This document shows, piece by piece, positions 8,408 through 17,154 of a stretch of DNA of 64,000 nt; within the stretch, counting starts at the first letter, position 1, and each line of letters begins with the position of its first letter. The notes under the pieces were generated by a model. That model was given only the letters and a program-made list of their open reading frames with translations, was not told the origin of the DNA and searched no databases. Made by a program: the position numbers and the translations under genes. Source of the stretch: Nocardioides sp. BP30 (GTDB lineage: Bacteria; Actinomycetota; Actinomycetes; Propionibacteriales; Nocardioidaceae); the NCBI RefSeq assembly GCF_029873215.1, contig NZ_CP123620.1:2728001-2792000 (forward strand). The letters run 5' to 3'.

Positions 8408-8989
8408 TCATTCGGCGTTAAGCACCTCCACACGCGCCGCCTGCGCATCGGCGACGGCCTTGTCGAGGACGTCGCGGCGCGGGTCGGCGATGTGTCCTCC
8501 CAGCAGGAGCGCACCCTCGGGACACGCCTCCTCGATCCCGCCGTAGACCAGCGGGCCCGCCAGGCCGTCGAGGATCCGGGCGGCATGCTCGTCGGCCGCC
8601 GCCAAGGCCACGCGGGCCTGGTTGTCGCGACGTCGCGCGAACCGCTGCTGGCTCCAGCCGCCCGCCTTGGTGCGCCCCTGCACGTGCCGCTTGCCCACCT
8701 TGCTCGCGACGACCTCGCCACCCCGCAGCCGCGCAACGGCGAAGCCGCCCCTGCGGACCAGCAACACGCCCCAGTCGGGCGGCGGCGCGGCCGCCTCCGC
8801 GAAGGCCGCCGGGTCCGCCGCTCCGGCGTACGAGCGATCGAACGGCAGCCGCGCGACGAAGCTGGAGCCGTCCGGTGCCGTCCCGCGCAGGGCATCGTCA
8901 CCGACCGCGAGCTCGACACCGCCGTGCCGCCCGGCGAAGTTGTCGATCCAGCGCTGCACCCGCTCCACAGCGACCAGCACCTCTGCCAT
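8408..8989 (-). CDS. acVLRF1-type peptidyl-tRNA hydrolase
   Basis: A 193-residue protein matching the actinobacterial Vms1/ANKZF1-like release factor family (acVLRF1). These proteins release nascent chains from stalled large ribosomal subunits. The diagnostic segment near residues 95-120 contains VGKRHVQGRTKAGGWSQQR followed by FARRRDNQA, including the GxxxQ-type motif whose Gln is proposed to be catalytic. The first in-frame ATG sits immediately after TAGGGT. The second ATG (MAEVLVAVE) is 6 bases after it, which fits the leaderless spacing used elsewhere, so I start at 8989. The stop lies just ahead of the APH-fold gene. Confidence 0.82.
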   Translation of the reverse strand: MAEVLVAVERVQRWIDNFAGRHGGVELAVGDDALRGTAPDGSSFVARLPFDRSYAGAADPAAFAEAAAPPPDWGVLLVRRGGFAVARLRGGEVVASKVGKRHVQGRTKAGGWSQQRFARRRDNQARVALAAADEHAARILDGLAGPLVYGGIEEACPEGALLLGGHIADPRRDVLDKAVADAQAARVEVLNAE

Positions 8990-9030
8990 CCGCATACCCT
9001 AGCGAGTGACGCACGGGGCGCAGGGCGGGC

Positions 9031-9047
9031 GGACGGCCGCGCCGTCC
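9031..9047 (-). terminator. Hairpin after the suf operon
   Basis: A perfect 7-bp inverted repeat GGACGGC / GCCGTCC with a 3-base loop lies 60 bases beyond the last suf gene and before the acVLRF1 promoter. There is no T-run, as is common in GC-rich actinobacteria. Confidence 0.4.
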
Positions 9048-9106
9048 GAGCACGCGGACGAGGTGACGGCGGACCGATCCGCGCCGTCAGAGCGCCCGAG
9101 CGAGCG

Positions 9107-9469
9107 TCAGACGTTGAACCCCAGCGCCCGGAGCATCTCGCGTCCGTCGGGCGTGATCTTGTCCGGACCCCACGGCGGCATCCACACCCAGTTGATGTGG
9201 ACGTCGTTGACCATGCCCTCCAGGGCCGTGTTGGTCTGGTCGGTGATGACGTCCGTCAGCGGGCAGGCCGCCGAGGTCAGCGTCATGTCGAGGACCACTC
9301 GCGAGTGCTCCTCGATGTGGATGCCGTAGACGAGCCCGAGGTCGACGACGTTGATCCCGAGCTCGGGGTCGACGACGTCCTTCATCGCCTCGGACACGTC
9401 ATCGAGCGTGAGGGTCGCGCCGTCGGCGACGGTGTTCAGACCCTCGTCGGTGTTGGCAGCCTCGGTCAT
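9107..9469 (-). CDS. sufT: SufT-like MIP18/DUF59 protein
   Basis: A 120-residue cytoplasmic protein of the MIP18/DUF59 family. It shows DPELGINVVDLGLVYGI and a conserved Cys in TSAACPLTDVI, the usual reactive Cys of the family. Such proteins assist Fe-S cluster maturation or insertion and close the suf operon in many actinobacteria. The first ~20 residues (EAANTDEGLNTVADG) are a variable extension. The ATG overlaps the sufU stop by four bases (ATGA) and has a GAGGAGAAC ribosome site, so it is translationally coupled. Confidence 0.93.
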   Translation of the reverse strand: MTEAANTDEGLNTVADGATLTLDDVSEAMKDVVDPELGINVVDLGLVYGIHIEEHSRVVLDMTLTSAACPLTDVITDQTNTALEGMVNDVHINWVWMPPWGPDKITPDGREMLRALGFNV

Positions 9470-9918
9470 CGGTTCTCCTCCTTGAGGGCGCGGGCGGTGG
9501 CGTCCTTCCAGGCCATCCACGACAGCAGAGCGCACTTGACGCGGGCGGGGAACTTGGCGACGCCGGCGAAGGCGATGCCGTCCTCCAGCACCTCCTCGTC
9601 CGGCTCGACGCTGCCCTTGCCCTGCATCAGTTGCAGGAACTCCTCCTGGACGACCATCGCCTCGTCGACGGGCTTGCCCACGACGAGGTCGTAGAGCACT
9701 GACGCCGACGCCTGCGAGATCGAACAGCCCAGCGCGTCGTACGACACGTCGGCCACCCGTCCGTCGTCGACGTGCACGCGCAGCGTGATCTCGTCGCCGC
9801 ACGTCGGGTTGACGTGGTGGACCTCGGCTTCGAAGGCGTCGCGCAGCCCCTTGCCGTGGGGGTGCTTGTAGTGGTCCAGGATGATCTCCTGGTACAGCGC
9901 ATCAAGATCTTGACTCAT
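9466..9918 (-). CDS. sufU: Fe-S assembly protein SufU
   Basis: A 150-residue SufU/IscU-type protein. The three conserved cysteines are C40 (in NPTCGDE), C65 (ALGCSISQAS) and C129 (VKCALLSW), with D42 next to the first. These residues bind zinc and accept the persulfide sulfur from SufS. In actinobacteria and firmicutes SufU acts mainly as the sulfur-transfer partner of SufS. It begins 5 bases after the sufS stop and overlaps sufT by four bases. Confidence 0.96.
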   Translation of the reverse strand: MSQDLDALYQEIILDHYKHPHGKGLRDAFEAEVHHVNPTCGDEITLRVHVDDGRVADVSYDALGCSISQASASVLYDLVVGKPVDEAMVVQEEFLQLMQGKGSVEPDEEVLEDGIAFAGVAKFPARVKCALLSWMAWKDATARALKEENR

Positions 9919-9923
9919 ACCGC

Positions 9924-11219
9924 TCAGTCCAACCGGAAGTAGGAGCGGGTGTATTCCAGGCCCTCGACCAGCGCGTCGATCTCGCCGGGCGTCGTGTAGA
10001 GGTACGACGACATCCGGGTGGAGGCCTGGACGCCGAAGCGGGCGTGGGCCGGCTTGGCGCAGTGGTGCCCGGCGCGGACGGCGATGCCCCGCGAGTCCAG
10101 CACCTGCGCCACGTCGTGGGGGTGCACGCCGTCGAGCTCGAAGGAGATCGCACCGCCGCGCAGCGCCGGGTCGAGCGGGCCCAGGACCTTCAGACCCTTG
10201 ACCGTCTGCAGACCCTGCAGCGCGTAGCCGGTGATGGCCTGCTCGTGCGCGTGGATGGCCTCCAGGCCGAGGTGTCCCAGGTACTCCAGGGCCGCGCCGA
10301 GCCCGACCGCTTCAGCGATCGGTGGCGTGCCGGCCTCGAACTTGTGCGGGATCCCGGCGTACGTCGAGGCCTCCATCCGCACGGTGGCGATCATCTCGCC
10401 GCCGCCCAGGAACGGCGGGAGCTGCTCGAGGAGCTCGCGTCGGCCCCACAGCACGCCGATGCCGGTCGGCCCGACGGTCTTGTGCCCGGTGAAGGCCAGG
10501 AAGTCGGGCCGCTCCTCGATCGGCATCGCTGCCAGGTCGATCGGCAGCTGCGGCGCTGCCTGCGAGGCGTCCACGACCACGACGGCGCCGACCTGGTGCG
10601 CCCGGCGGGCGATCTCGGCGATCGGCAGGATGGTGCCGAGCATGTTCGAGACCCACGCCAGCGAGACCACCTTGGTGCGCTCGTTGATCAGCTCGTCGAT
10701 GTTGCCCAGGTCGAGCTGGCCGTCGTCGGTGAGCCCGAACCAGCGCAGCGTCGCGCCCTTGCGCTCGGCGAGCAGCTGCCACGGCACGATGTTGGAGTGG
10801 TGCTCCAGCTCGGTGATGACGATCTCGTCGCCCTCGCCGATGGTGAGATCGGGTCCCGAGCCGGTCGAGGGGCGCGCCCACGCCAGCGTGTTGGCGACCA
10901 GGTTGAGCGCCTCGGAGGCGTTCTTGGTGAAGATCACCTCGTCCCGGTCCGGGGCGCCGATGAAGCGCGCGGTCGTGTCACGACCCGCCTCGAAGGCCTC
11001 GGTCGCCTCTGCGCCCAGGTGGTGCATCGCGCGGGCGATGTTCGCGTTGTGCCGCTCCAGGTGGTCGACCATCGCGTCGATGACGATCTGCGGCTTCTGC
11101 GAGGTGTTGGCGCTGTCGAGGTAGACCAGCGGCAGGCCGTTCTCGAAGCTGCGCTCGAGGATCGGGAAGTCCTTGCGGACGACCTCCAGCTCGGGCAGCA
11201 GCCCGGGAAGCTGCGTCAT
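9924..11219 (-). CDS. sufS: Cysteine desulfurase SufS
   Basis: A 431-residue PLP enzyme that removes sulfur from L-cysteine for Fe-S cluster assembly. The PLP Schiff-base lysine is K247 in FTGHKTVGPTG. H141 (ELEHHSN) stacks on the cofactor. The persulfide-carrying cysteine is C387 in RAGHHCAKPAHARFG, typical of the group II (SufS) class. Length is slightly above the usual 405-415 because of an N-terminal extension and a short Gly/Ser/Pro insertion near residues 117-124. Ribosome site GAAGGAG precedes the ATG. It lies 45 bases after sufC, the widest gap in the operon. Confidence 0.97.
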   Translation of the reverse strand: MTQLPGLLPELEVVRKDFPILERSFENGLPLVYLDSANTSQKPQIVIDAMVDHLERHNANIARAMHHLGAEATEAFEAGRDTTARFIGAPDRDEVIFTKNASEALNLVANTLAWARPSTGSGPDLTIGEGDEIVITELEHHSNIVPWQLLAERKGATLRWFGLTDDGQLDLGNIDELINERTKVVSLAWVSNMLGTILPIAEIARRAHQVGAVVVVDASQAAPQLPIDLAAMPIEERPDFLAFTGHKTVGPTGIGVLWGRRELLEQLPPFLGGGEMIATVRMEASTYAGIPHKFEAGTPPIAEAVGLGAALEYLGHLGLEAIHAHEQAITGYALQGLQTVKGLKVLGPLDPALRGGAISFELDGVHPHDVAQVLDSRGIAVRAGHHCAKPAHARFGVQASTRMSSYLYTTPGEIDALVEGLEYTRSYFRLD

Positions 11220-11264
11220 GACGACTCCTTCGTCAGCGGGGTGGACGGCGGTGCGGGGACGGGG

Positions 11265-12023
11265 TCAGGCGTGCGCGCCGACGTACTTCGTGTAGCCGTT
11301 CGTCTCGAGCTCCTCGGCGAGCTCGGGGCCACCGGACTCGGCGATCCGTCCGTCGACGAACACGTGCACGAAGTCCGGCTTCACGTAGCGCAGGATGCGG
11401 GTGTAGTGCGTGATCAGCAGCACGCCCTTGCCCTCGCGCGAGCGGAAGTCGTTGATGCCGTCCGAGACGACCTTCAGCGCGTCGATGTCCAGGCCGGAGT
11501 CGATCTCGTCGAGGATCGCGACCTTCGGGTCGAGCAGGTCGAGCTGTGCGATCTCCGCGCGCTTCTTCTCGCCGCCGGAGAAGCCCTCGTTGACCGAGCG
11601 CTGCGAGAAGGCCGGGTCGAGGTTCATCCGGTCCAGGGCGCCGTTGACGTCCTTGACCCAGGTGCGCAGCTTGGGGGCCTCGCCGTCGAGCGACGTCTTC
11701 GCGGTGCGCAGGAAGTTGGCCATCGAGACGCCGGGGACCTCGACCGGGTACTGCATGGCGAGGAACATCCCGGCCTGAGCCCGCTCGTCGACCGACATCG
11801 CCAGCACGTCCTGACCGTCGAGGGTCACGGTGCCCCCGGTGATGGTGTACTTCGGGTGGCCGGCGATGGAGTAGGCGGTCGTCGACTTGCCGGAGCCGTT
11901 GGGACCCATGATCGCGTGGGTCTCACCGTCCTTGATGGTCAGCGTGACGCCCTTGAGGATCTCCTTGGGGCCGTCCTCGGTCTCCACCGAGACGTGCAGG
12001 TCCTTGATCTCGAGCGTGCTCAT
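11265..12023 (-). CDS. sufC: Fe-S assembly ATPase SufC
   Basis: A 252-residue ABC-type ATPase that drives the SufBCD scaffold. Walker A (GPNGSGKST) is at residues 40-48, followed by a Q-loop, the signature FSGGEKKRAE and the Walker B segment VAILDEIDSGLD. The IDSGLD sequence is characteristic of SufC and not of membrane transporters. There are no membrane segments. The ATG overlaps the sufD stop by one base (TGATG). It forms a complex with the products of the two upstream genes. Confidence 0.97.
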   Translation of the reverse strand: MSTLEIKDLHVSVETEDGPKEILKGVTLTIKDGETHAIMGPNGSGKSTTAYSIAGHPKYTITGGTVTLDGQDVLAMSVDERAQAGMFLAMQYPVEVPGVSMANFLRTAKTSLDGEAPKLRTWVKDVNGALDRMNLDPAFSQRSVNEGFSGGEKKRAEIAQLDLLDPKVAILDEIDSGLDIDALKVVSDGINDFRSREGKGVLLITHYTRILRYVKPDFVHVFVDGRIAESGGPELAEELETNGYTKYVGAHA

Positions 12024-13231
12024 CAGGCGATGTCCTTCTTCTCGTTCAGTACGTTCTTGGCGAGCTCCGCCTCCACGGTGGCGGTCAGCTTCTCCTCCAG
12101 GTCCGGCACACCGATCTGGCGGATGAGGTCGTTGAAGAACCCGTGCACGACCAGGCGCCGTGCCTCGGCCTCGGAGACTCCGCGGCTGCGCAGGTAGAAC
12201 AGCTGCTCGTCGTCGAAGCGGCCGACCGCCGAGGCGTGACCGGCACCCTCGATCTCGCCGGTCTCGATCTCCAGGTTGGGCACCGAGTCGGCCTGGGCGC
12301 CGTCGGTGAGGACGAGGTTGCGGTTCTCCTCGTAGGTCTCGATGCCCTCGGCGACCTTGCGGATCAGCACGTTGCCGATCCACACAGCGTGGGCGCCGTC
12401 GCCCTGCAGCGCGCCCTTGTAGACGACGTGCGACTTCGTCTTCGGCGCGGTGTGGTCCACGAAGAGCCGGTGCTCGATGTGCTGACCGGCGTCGGCGAAG
12501 TACAGGCCGAGCATCTCCACCGAGCCGCCGGGTCCGGCGTACTCGGCGGTGGTGTCGTTGCGCACGACATCGCCGCCGAAGGTGACGTCGACGTGCTTGA
12601 ACTGCGCGTCGCGGCCCACTCGGATGTGCTTGTGACCGGTCCGCACGGCGTCGTCGGCCCAGTCGTCGATGCTGACGACGGTCAGCTGGGCGCCGTCGCC
12701 GACGAGGATCTCGACGTTGTCCGCCAGGGTCGCCGAGCCCTCGAAGCGGAAGACGACCGTCGCCTTGGAGAAGGCACCGGCGCGCACCACCACGTGCTGG
12801 GCGACCGCCGGCTCGATGCCGGTACCGCGCACCTCGAGCACGACCGCGTCGGGCACGACCGTGTCGGCGGCGATCTCGACCAGCGTGCTGGTCGGCGAGG
12901 CCTCAGCGGCCCGCGCGGCGATCCGGTCGGTCGGCACGAAACCGCTGGTCCCGAGAAGGCCGGAGACCTCGGTGGTGACGCTCACCCCGTCGTGCAGCCG
13001 GCCGTCCATGTCGAGCTTGCCGCCGAACGGCGTCGCGTCGTACAGGCCTCGGAGCCGCTTGAGCGGCGTGAACCGCCAGATCTCCTCGCGACCGGTCGGG
13101 ACCGGGTGGTCGGCGACCTCGAAGCTGCCCTCCGGGTGCAGGTGGGAATCGACCTTGTCGACCTCCAGCGCAGCGGCCAGCGAGCTCGCCGAGGTGTTCG
13201 TCTCGACGGGCTCGGCGTACGTGTCCGTCAT
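12023..13231 (-). CDS. sufD: Fe-S assembly protein SufD
   Basis: A 402-residue paralogue of SufB. The N-terminal helical part contains GREEIWRFTPLKRLRGL; the middle is a beta-helix; the C-terminal part has the SufB/D signature GHASAVGRFDDEQLFYLRSRG with the conserved His and acidic residues. SufD pairs with SufB to form the cluster-building scaffold. ATG overlaps the sufB stop by one base, and the sufC start overlaps its own stop, implying tight translational coupling and matched stoichiometry. Confidence 0.96.
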   Translation of the reverse strand: MTDTYAEPVETNTSASSLAAALEVDKVDSHLHPEGSFEVADHPVPTGREEIWRFTPLKRLRGLYDATPFGGKLDMDGRLHDGVSVTTEVSGLLGTSGFVPTDRIAARAAEASPTSTLVEIAADTVVPDAVVLEVRGTGIEPAVAQHVVVRAGAFSKATVVFRFEGSATLADNVEILVGDGAQLTVVSIDDWADDAVRTGHKHIRVGRDAQFKHVDVTFGGDVVRNDTTAEYAGPGGSVEMLGLYFADAGQHIEHRLFVDHTAPKTKSHVVYKGALQGDGAHAVWIGNVLIRKVAEGIETYEENRNLVLTDGAQADSVPNLEIETGEIEGAGHASAVGRFDDEQLFYLRSRGVSEAEARRLVVHGFFNDLIRQIGVPDLEEKLTATVEAELAKNVLNEKKDIA

Positions 13232-14649
13232 CAGCCGACGGCTCCTTCCATCTGCAGCTCGATCAGGCGGTTGAGCTCGAGGGCGTACTCCATCGGGAGC
13301 TCCTTGGCGATCGGCTCGACGAAGCCGCGCACGATCATCGCCATGGCCTCGTCCTCGGCCATGCCGCGGCTCATCAGGTAGAAGAGCTGGTCGTCGGAGA
13401 CCTTCGAGACGCTGGCCTCGTGGCCCATCGAGACGTCGTCCTCGCGGATGTCGACGTAGGGATAGGTGTCCGACCGGGAGATCTGGTCGACCAGCAGCGC
13501 GTCGCAGAGCACGTTGGACTTCGAGCCGTGTGCGCCCTCGTTGACCTGGATCAGGCCGCGGTACGACGTCCGGCCACCGCCGCGCGCCACCGACTTGCTC
13601 AGGATCGAGCTCGAGGTGTGCGGCGCGGCGTGCACCATCTTGGCGCCGGCGTCCTGGTGCTGGCCCTCGCCGGCGAAGGCGATCGAGAGCGTCTCGCCCT
13701 TGGCGTGCTCCCCCATCAGGTAGACGGCCGGGTACTTCATCGTCACCTTCGAGCCGATGTTGCCGTCGACCCACTCCATCGTCGCGCCGGCCTCGCAGAC
13801 GGCGCGCTTAGTCACGAGGTTGTAGACGTTGTTCGACCAGTTCTGGATGGTCGTGTAGCGGCAGCGGCCGCCCTTCTTGACGATGATCTCCACGACCGCT
13901 GAGTGCAGCGAGTCCGAGGAGTAGATCGGCGCCGTGCAGCCCTCGACGTAGTGCACGTAGGCGTCCTCGTCGACGATGATCAGCGTGCGCTCGAACTGGC
14001 CCATGTTCTCGGTGTTGATCCGGAAGTAGGCCTGCAGCGGGATGTCGACGTGCACGCCCTTCGGCACGTAGATGAACGAGCCGCCCGACCACACCGAGGT
14101 GTTGAGCGCGGCGAACTTGTTGTCGCCGACCGGGATGACGGTGCCGAAGTACTCCTTGAAGAGCTCCTCGTGCTCCTTCAGCGCGGTGTCGGTGTCGACG
14201 AAGATCACGCCCTGCTGCTCGAGGTCCTCGCGGATCGAGTGGTAGACGACCTCGGACTCGTACTGCGCCGCGACGCCCGCGACCAGGCGCTGCTTCTCCG
14301 CCTCCGGGATGCCGAGCTTGTCGTAGGTGTTCTTGATGTCCTCCGGCAGGTCGTCCCAGCTGGCGGCCTGCTTCTCCGAGGAGCGGACGAAGTACTTGAT
14401 GTTGTCGAAGTCGATGCCCGACAGGTCCGAGCCCCACGTGGGCATCGGCTTGCGCCCGAAGAGCTTGAGGCCCTTCAGCCGCAGGTCCAGCATCCACTCC
14501 GGCTCGTTCTTCTTCTCACTGATGTCGCGCACGACGGCGTCGTTGAGGCCGCGCTGTGCCGCCGAACCGGCGACGTCCGGGTCGGCCCAGCCGAACTCGT
14601 ACTTGCCGATCCCCTTCAGTTCGGGGTTCAGCTCCTCGATCGAGGTCAT
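13231..14649 (-). CDS. sufB: Fe-S assembly scaffold SufB
   Basis: A 472-residue scaffold protein, the expected length for the family. Conserved segments include [28 protein letters not shown], the cysteine in [17 protein letters not shown] and the C-terminal [19 protein letters not shown] with its conserved His. SufB accepts sulfur and iron on the SufBC2D complex. It is the first structural gene after sufR, and its ATG overlaps the sufR stop by four bases (ATGA). It also overlaps sufD. Confidence 0.97.
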   Translation of the reverse strand: MTSIEELNPELKGIGKYEFGWADPDVAGSAAQRGLNDAVVRDISEKKNEPEWMLDLRLKGLKLFGRKPMPTWGSDLSGIDFDNIKYFVRSSEKQAASWDDLPEDIKNTYDKLGIPEAEKQRLVAGVAAQYESEVVYHSIREDLEQQGVIFVDTDTALKEHEELFKEYFGTVIPVGDNKFAALNTSVWSGGSFIYVPKGVHVDIPLQAYFRINTENMGQFERTLIIVDEDAYVHYVEGCTAPIYSSDSLHSAVVEIIVKKGGRCRYTTIQNWSNNVYNLVTKRAVCEAGATMEWVDGNIGSKVTMKYPAVYLMGEHAKGETLSIAFAGEGQHQDAGAKMVHAAPHTSSSILSKSVARGGGRTSYRGLIQVNEGAHGSKSNVLCDALLVDQISRSDTYPYVDIREDDVSMGHEASVSKVSDDQLFYLMSRGMAEDEAMAMIVRGFVEPIAKELPMEYALELNRLIELQMEGAVG

Positions 14650-15362
14650 ATCGTGACCTGCTTCCTCTCAGTGTTGCTACCGGTGTTGCTGGTGCTCGGG
14701 ATGCACGTGGTGCAGACCCCGTCGCCGTGGGCGATGGTCGCGAGCCGTTGGACGTGGGTGCCGAGGACCTCGCTGATCGCTGCGGTCTCGGCCTCGCACA
14801 GCTGGGGGAACTCATGGGCGACATGGGAGACCGGGCAGTGCTGTTGGCATAACTGCTCGCCCACCACTGCCAATTCCCTGACCTTGGCGACATAGCCCGC
14901 CTCGGTGAAGACCTGGGCCAGCACCTGCGCGGGACTCAGCCCGGGCTGCTCGGCGCTCAGCCGTGCGAAGCCCTCCCGGATGAAGTCCGCCCGCCGCTGG
15001 GCGAAGGCCCGCAGGCCGTCCTCGCCGGCACTGTCGGCCAGGAAGCGCAGCGCCTGGGCTGCCAGGTCGTCGTACTGCTGGTCGAAGCCGCCGCGACCAC
15101 GCTCGGTGAGCGCGAACACCTTCGCCGGCCGGCCACGGCCCTTGTGCCCGCTCGGTCGCGGCTCGCGCGCCTCCACCGCGCCGTCCTCGACAAGCTGGTC
15201 GAGATGGCGTCGTACGGCGGCGGGGGTGAGGTCGAGCCGCTCCGCGAGCGCTGCCGCCGTCGAGGGCCCGTCGACGAGGATCGACCGCGCGACACGCTGA
15301 CGCGTGTTGCGGTCCTCGGCGCGCCCGGCATCAGCCCGCGCAGCACCCTCGTCGATTTTCAC
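14646..15362 (-). CDS. sufR: Fe-S-sensing repressor SufR
   Basis: A winged-helix regulator, 238 residues from the chosen GTG. The HTH is within residues 20-65 ([24 protein letters not shown] is the core, interrupted here for length). The C-terminal third holds cysteines in [13 protein letters not shown] and VCTTCIP that would bind a [4Fe-4S] cluster. SufR represses the suf operon when Fe-S status is adequate. The open frame extends to a TTG 36 bases upstream, but the GTG of VKIDEGAAR is the more conventional start. It overlaps a 17-bp palindrome, which suggests autoregulation. First gene of sufR-B-D-C-S-U-T. Confidence 0.9.
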   Translation of the reverse strand: MKIDEGAARADAGRAEDRNTRQRVARSILVDGPSTAAALAERLDLTPAAVRRHLDQLVEDGAVEAREPRPSGHKGRGRPAKVFALTERGRGGFDQQYDDLAAQALRFLADSAGEDGLRAFAQRRADFIREGFARLSAEQPGLSPAQVLAQVFTEAGYVAKVRELAVVGEQLCQQHCPVSHVAHEFPQLCEAETAAISEVLGTHVQRLATIAHGDGVCTTCIPSTSNTGSNTERKQVTI

Positions 15363-15375
15363 AACATCATTGTGA
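15359..15375. promoter_or_regulatory. Probable SufR operator
   Basis: A perfect inverted repeat, TCACAA-N5-TTGTGA, covers the chosen start codon of sufR (GTG complement of 15360-15362). TATCGT upstream on the minus strand could serve as -10. A repressor bound here would cover the initiation region. Streptomyces SufR sites have been described as CAAC-N6-GTTG (from memory); the element here is related but not identical. Confidence 0.55.
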
Positions 15376-15515
15376 CGATATTGGGGGCGGCCTTTCAACG
15401 AAGGCGACCCTAACCCGAGGCGGCCGCGCGCCGCATGCGTCCTCAGGATGAGACACTCGCCACACTCACAGGCTCGTTCCCAGGTGCGGAAGCGGGCTCC
15501 GCCGCCTTCGATCCT

Positions 15516-15521
15516 TACACT
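15516..15521 (+). promoter_or_regulatory. -10 box deciding ABC ATPase start
   Basis: TACACT lies 6 bases before the GTG at 15528. This favours that GTG over the ATG 93 bases upstream, whose added residues do not resemble an ABC ATPase. Confidence 0.5.
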
Positions 15522-15527
15522 GGCGCG

Positions 15528-16376
15528 GTGTCACAGCCCGCTGTCGAGGTCTCCGGCCTGCGCATGACCTACGGCACCAAGACCGCCGTCGACGGCCTCT
15601 CGCTCAGCGTCGAGGCCGGTTCGATCACCGCCGTCCTGGGGCCGAACGGCGCTGGCAAGACGACCACGCTGGAGACCTGCGAGGGCTACCGGCGGCCGCA
15701 GTCGGGCACCGTGCGCGTGCTCGGTCTCGACCCGGTGACGCAGCGCCGCGACCTGCTTCCCCGCATCGGCGTGATGCTGCAGGGCCAGGGCGCCTGGAGC
15801 GGCGTGCGCGCCATGGAGATGCTGCGGCACATCGCCCGGCTGCACGCCGATCCGCTGCCGGTCGACGCACTCGCCGACCGGCTGGGGCTGCACGAGTGCG
15901 GGCGGACGCCGTACAGGCGCCTCTCGGGTGGTCAGCAGCAGCGGTTGGGGCTGGCGATGGCGATCGTGGGCCGCCCCGAGATCGTCTTCGTCGACGAGCC
16001 GACGGCCGGGATGGATCCCGCCGCCCGACGTACGACGTGGGAGCTGCTGCGCGAGCTGCGCGAGTCCGGCGTCACCGTCGTGCTGACCACGCACTACCTG
16101 GAGGAGGCCGAGCAGCTGGCCGACCAGGTGCACATCATCGACCACGGCCAGCTGATCGCGTCCGGCTCGCCGGAGGAACTCACCCGCGGCTCGTCGGCCA
16201 CCGTGCGGCTGGTCGTCGACCAGGAGCTCCCCGCCGAGACCGAGGCGGCACTGCGCACCGCCGTGGAGCACTGGAGCAAGGAGTACGGCGTCGGCGTGCG
16301 GTCGATGAGCTTCGGATCACGCACGCTGGAGGACGTCTTCCTCGAGCTCACCGGAAGGGGCATGGGCCATGAGTGA
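15528..16376 (+). CDS. ABC exporter ATP-binding protein
   Basis: A 282-residue ATPase of the CcmA/multidrug-export type. Walker A GPNGAGKTT is at residues 38-46, the signature LSGGQQQRLG near 131 and Walker B IVFVDEPTAGMDPAA shortly after. The C-terminal ~60 residues form the extra domain usual in two-component exporters. It works with the permease encoded next, whose start overlaps it by 8 bases. The synteny (next to sufR and ctaA) matches a conserved actinobacterial exporter pair, possibly linked to heme or cytochrome biogenesis, but the substrate is unknown. A GTG start is chosen from the -10 spacing. Confidence 0.9.
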   Translation: MSQPAVEVSGLRMTYGTKTAVDGLSLSVEAGSITAVLGPNGAGKTTTLETCEGYRRPQSGTVRVLGLDPVTQRRDLLPRIGVMLQGQGAWSGVRAMEMLRHIARLHADPLPVDALADRLGLHECGRTPYRRLSGGQQQRLGLAMAIVGRPEIVFVDEPTAGMDPAARRTTWELLRELRESGVTVVLTTHYLEEAEQLADQVHIIDHGQLIASGSPEELTRGSSATVRLVVDQELPAETEAALRTAVEHWSKEYGVGVRSMSFGSRTLEDVFLELTGRGMGHE

Positions 16377-17154
16377 GCTCTCCACGCCGCTCGACCTGGC
16401 ACCACGGCCCGGTGCGGCCCCGTTCGGCCGTCAGGTACTCGCCCAGGCCTCGATGGAGGCCCGGTTGATGCTGCGCAACGGCGAGCAGCTGCTCCTGGCC
16501 GTGGTGATCCCGGTGCTGATCCTGGTCGGCGGCGTCACCGCCGGGACCCACCTGGACCTCAAGCTGACCGACCCGCGGCCCCTGGTCGACATCTTCACGC
16601 CCGGCGTGATCGCGCTCGCGGTGATGTCGACCTCGTTCACCTCGCTGGCGATCGCCACCGGCTTCGAGCGGCGCTACGGCGTGATCAAGCGGCTGGGCTC
16701 CTCGCCGCTGCCGCGTTCGGGGCTGCTGCTGGGCAAGATCCTGGCGCTCCTCGCCGTCCAGCTGATCCAGATCATCGTGATCGGTGGGGTCGGCCAGCTG
16801 CTCGGATGGACGCCGCGGGCGGGCGTGCTCGGTGCGTTCCTGGGCGTCGCCCTCGGCACGGCCGCCTTCGCCTCGCTGGGGCTACTCGTGGCCGGCACCC
16901 TGCGCGCCGAGGCGACGCTGGCGGCGGCCAACCTGATCTACCTGCTCCTGATGGCCGGCGGTGCCGTCGTGCTGCCCACCAGCGCCTACGGCAGCTTCGG
17001 CCACGTCGCCCGCTGGCTGCCCTCGGGCGCCCTGGGCGAGGCGATGCGCGGCGCCTTCCTCGACGCGAACGTGGCCTGGCGCGACCTCGGTGTCCTCGCG
17101 GTATGGGCGGCGCTCGGGACGGCACTGACGGCAAGGACGTTCAAATGGGAGTGA
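16369..17154 (+). CDS. ABC-2 type exporter permease
   Basis: A 261-residue integral membrane protein with about six helices, matching ABC-2 type permeases. The segment GFERRYGVIKRLGSSPLPRSGLL is the amphipathic coupling region before the membrane core (only its class is meaningful here). It pairs with the preceding ATPase, whose reading frame it overlaps by 8 bases. It also overlaps the following ctaA start by 10 bases, so all three genes are very likely one operon. Confidence 0.9.
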   Translation: MSELSTPLDLAPRPGAAPFGRQVLAQASMEARLMLRNGEQLLLAVVIPVLILVGGVTAGTHLDLKLTDPRPLVDIFTPGVIALAVMSTSFTSLAIATGFERRYGVIKRLGSSPLPRSGLLLGKILALLAVQLIQIIVIGGVGQLLGWTPRAGVLGAFLGVALGTAAFASLGLLVAGTLRAEATLAAANLIYLLLMAGGAVVLPTSAYGSFGHVARWLPSGALGEAMRGAFLDANVAWRDLGVLAVWAALGTALTARTFKWE

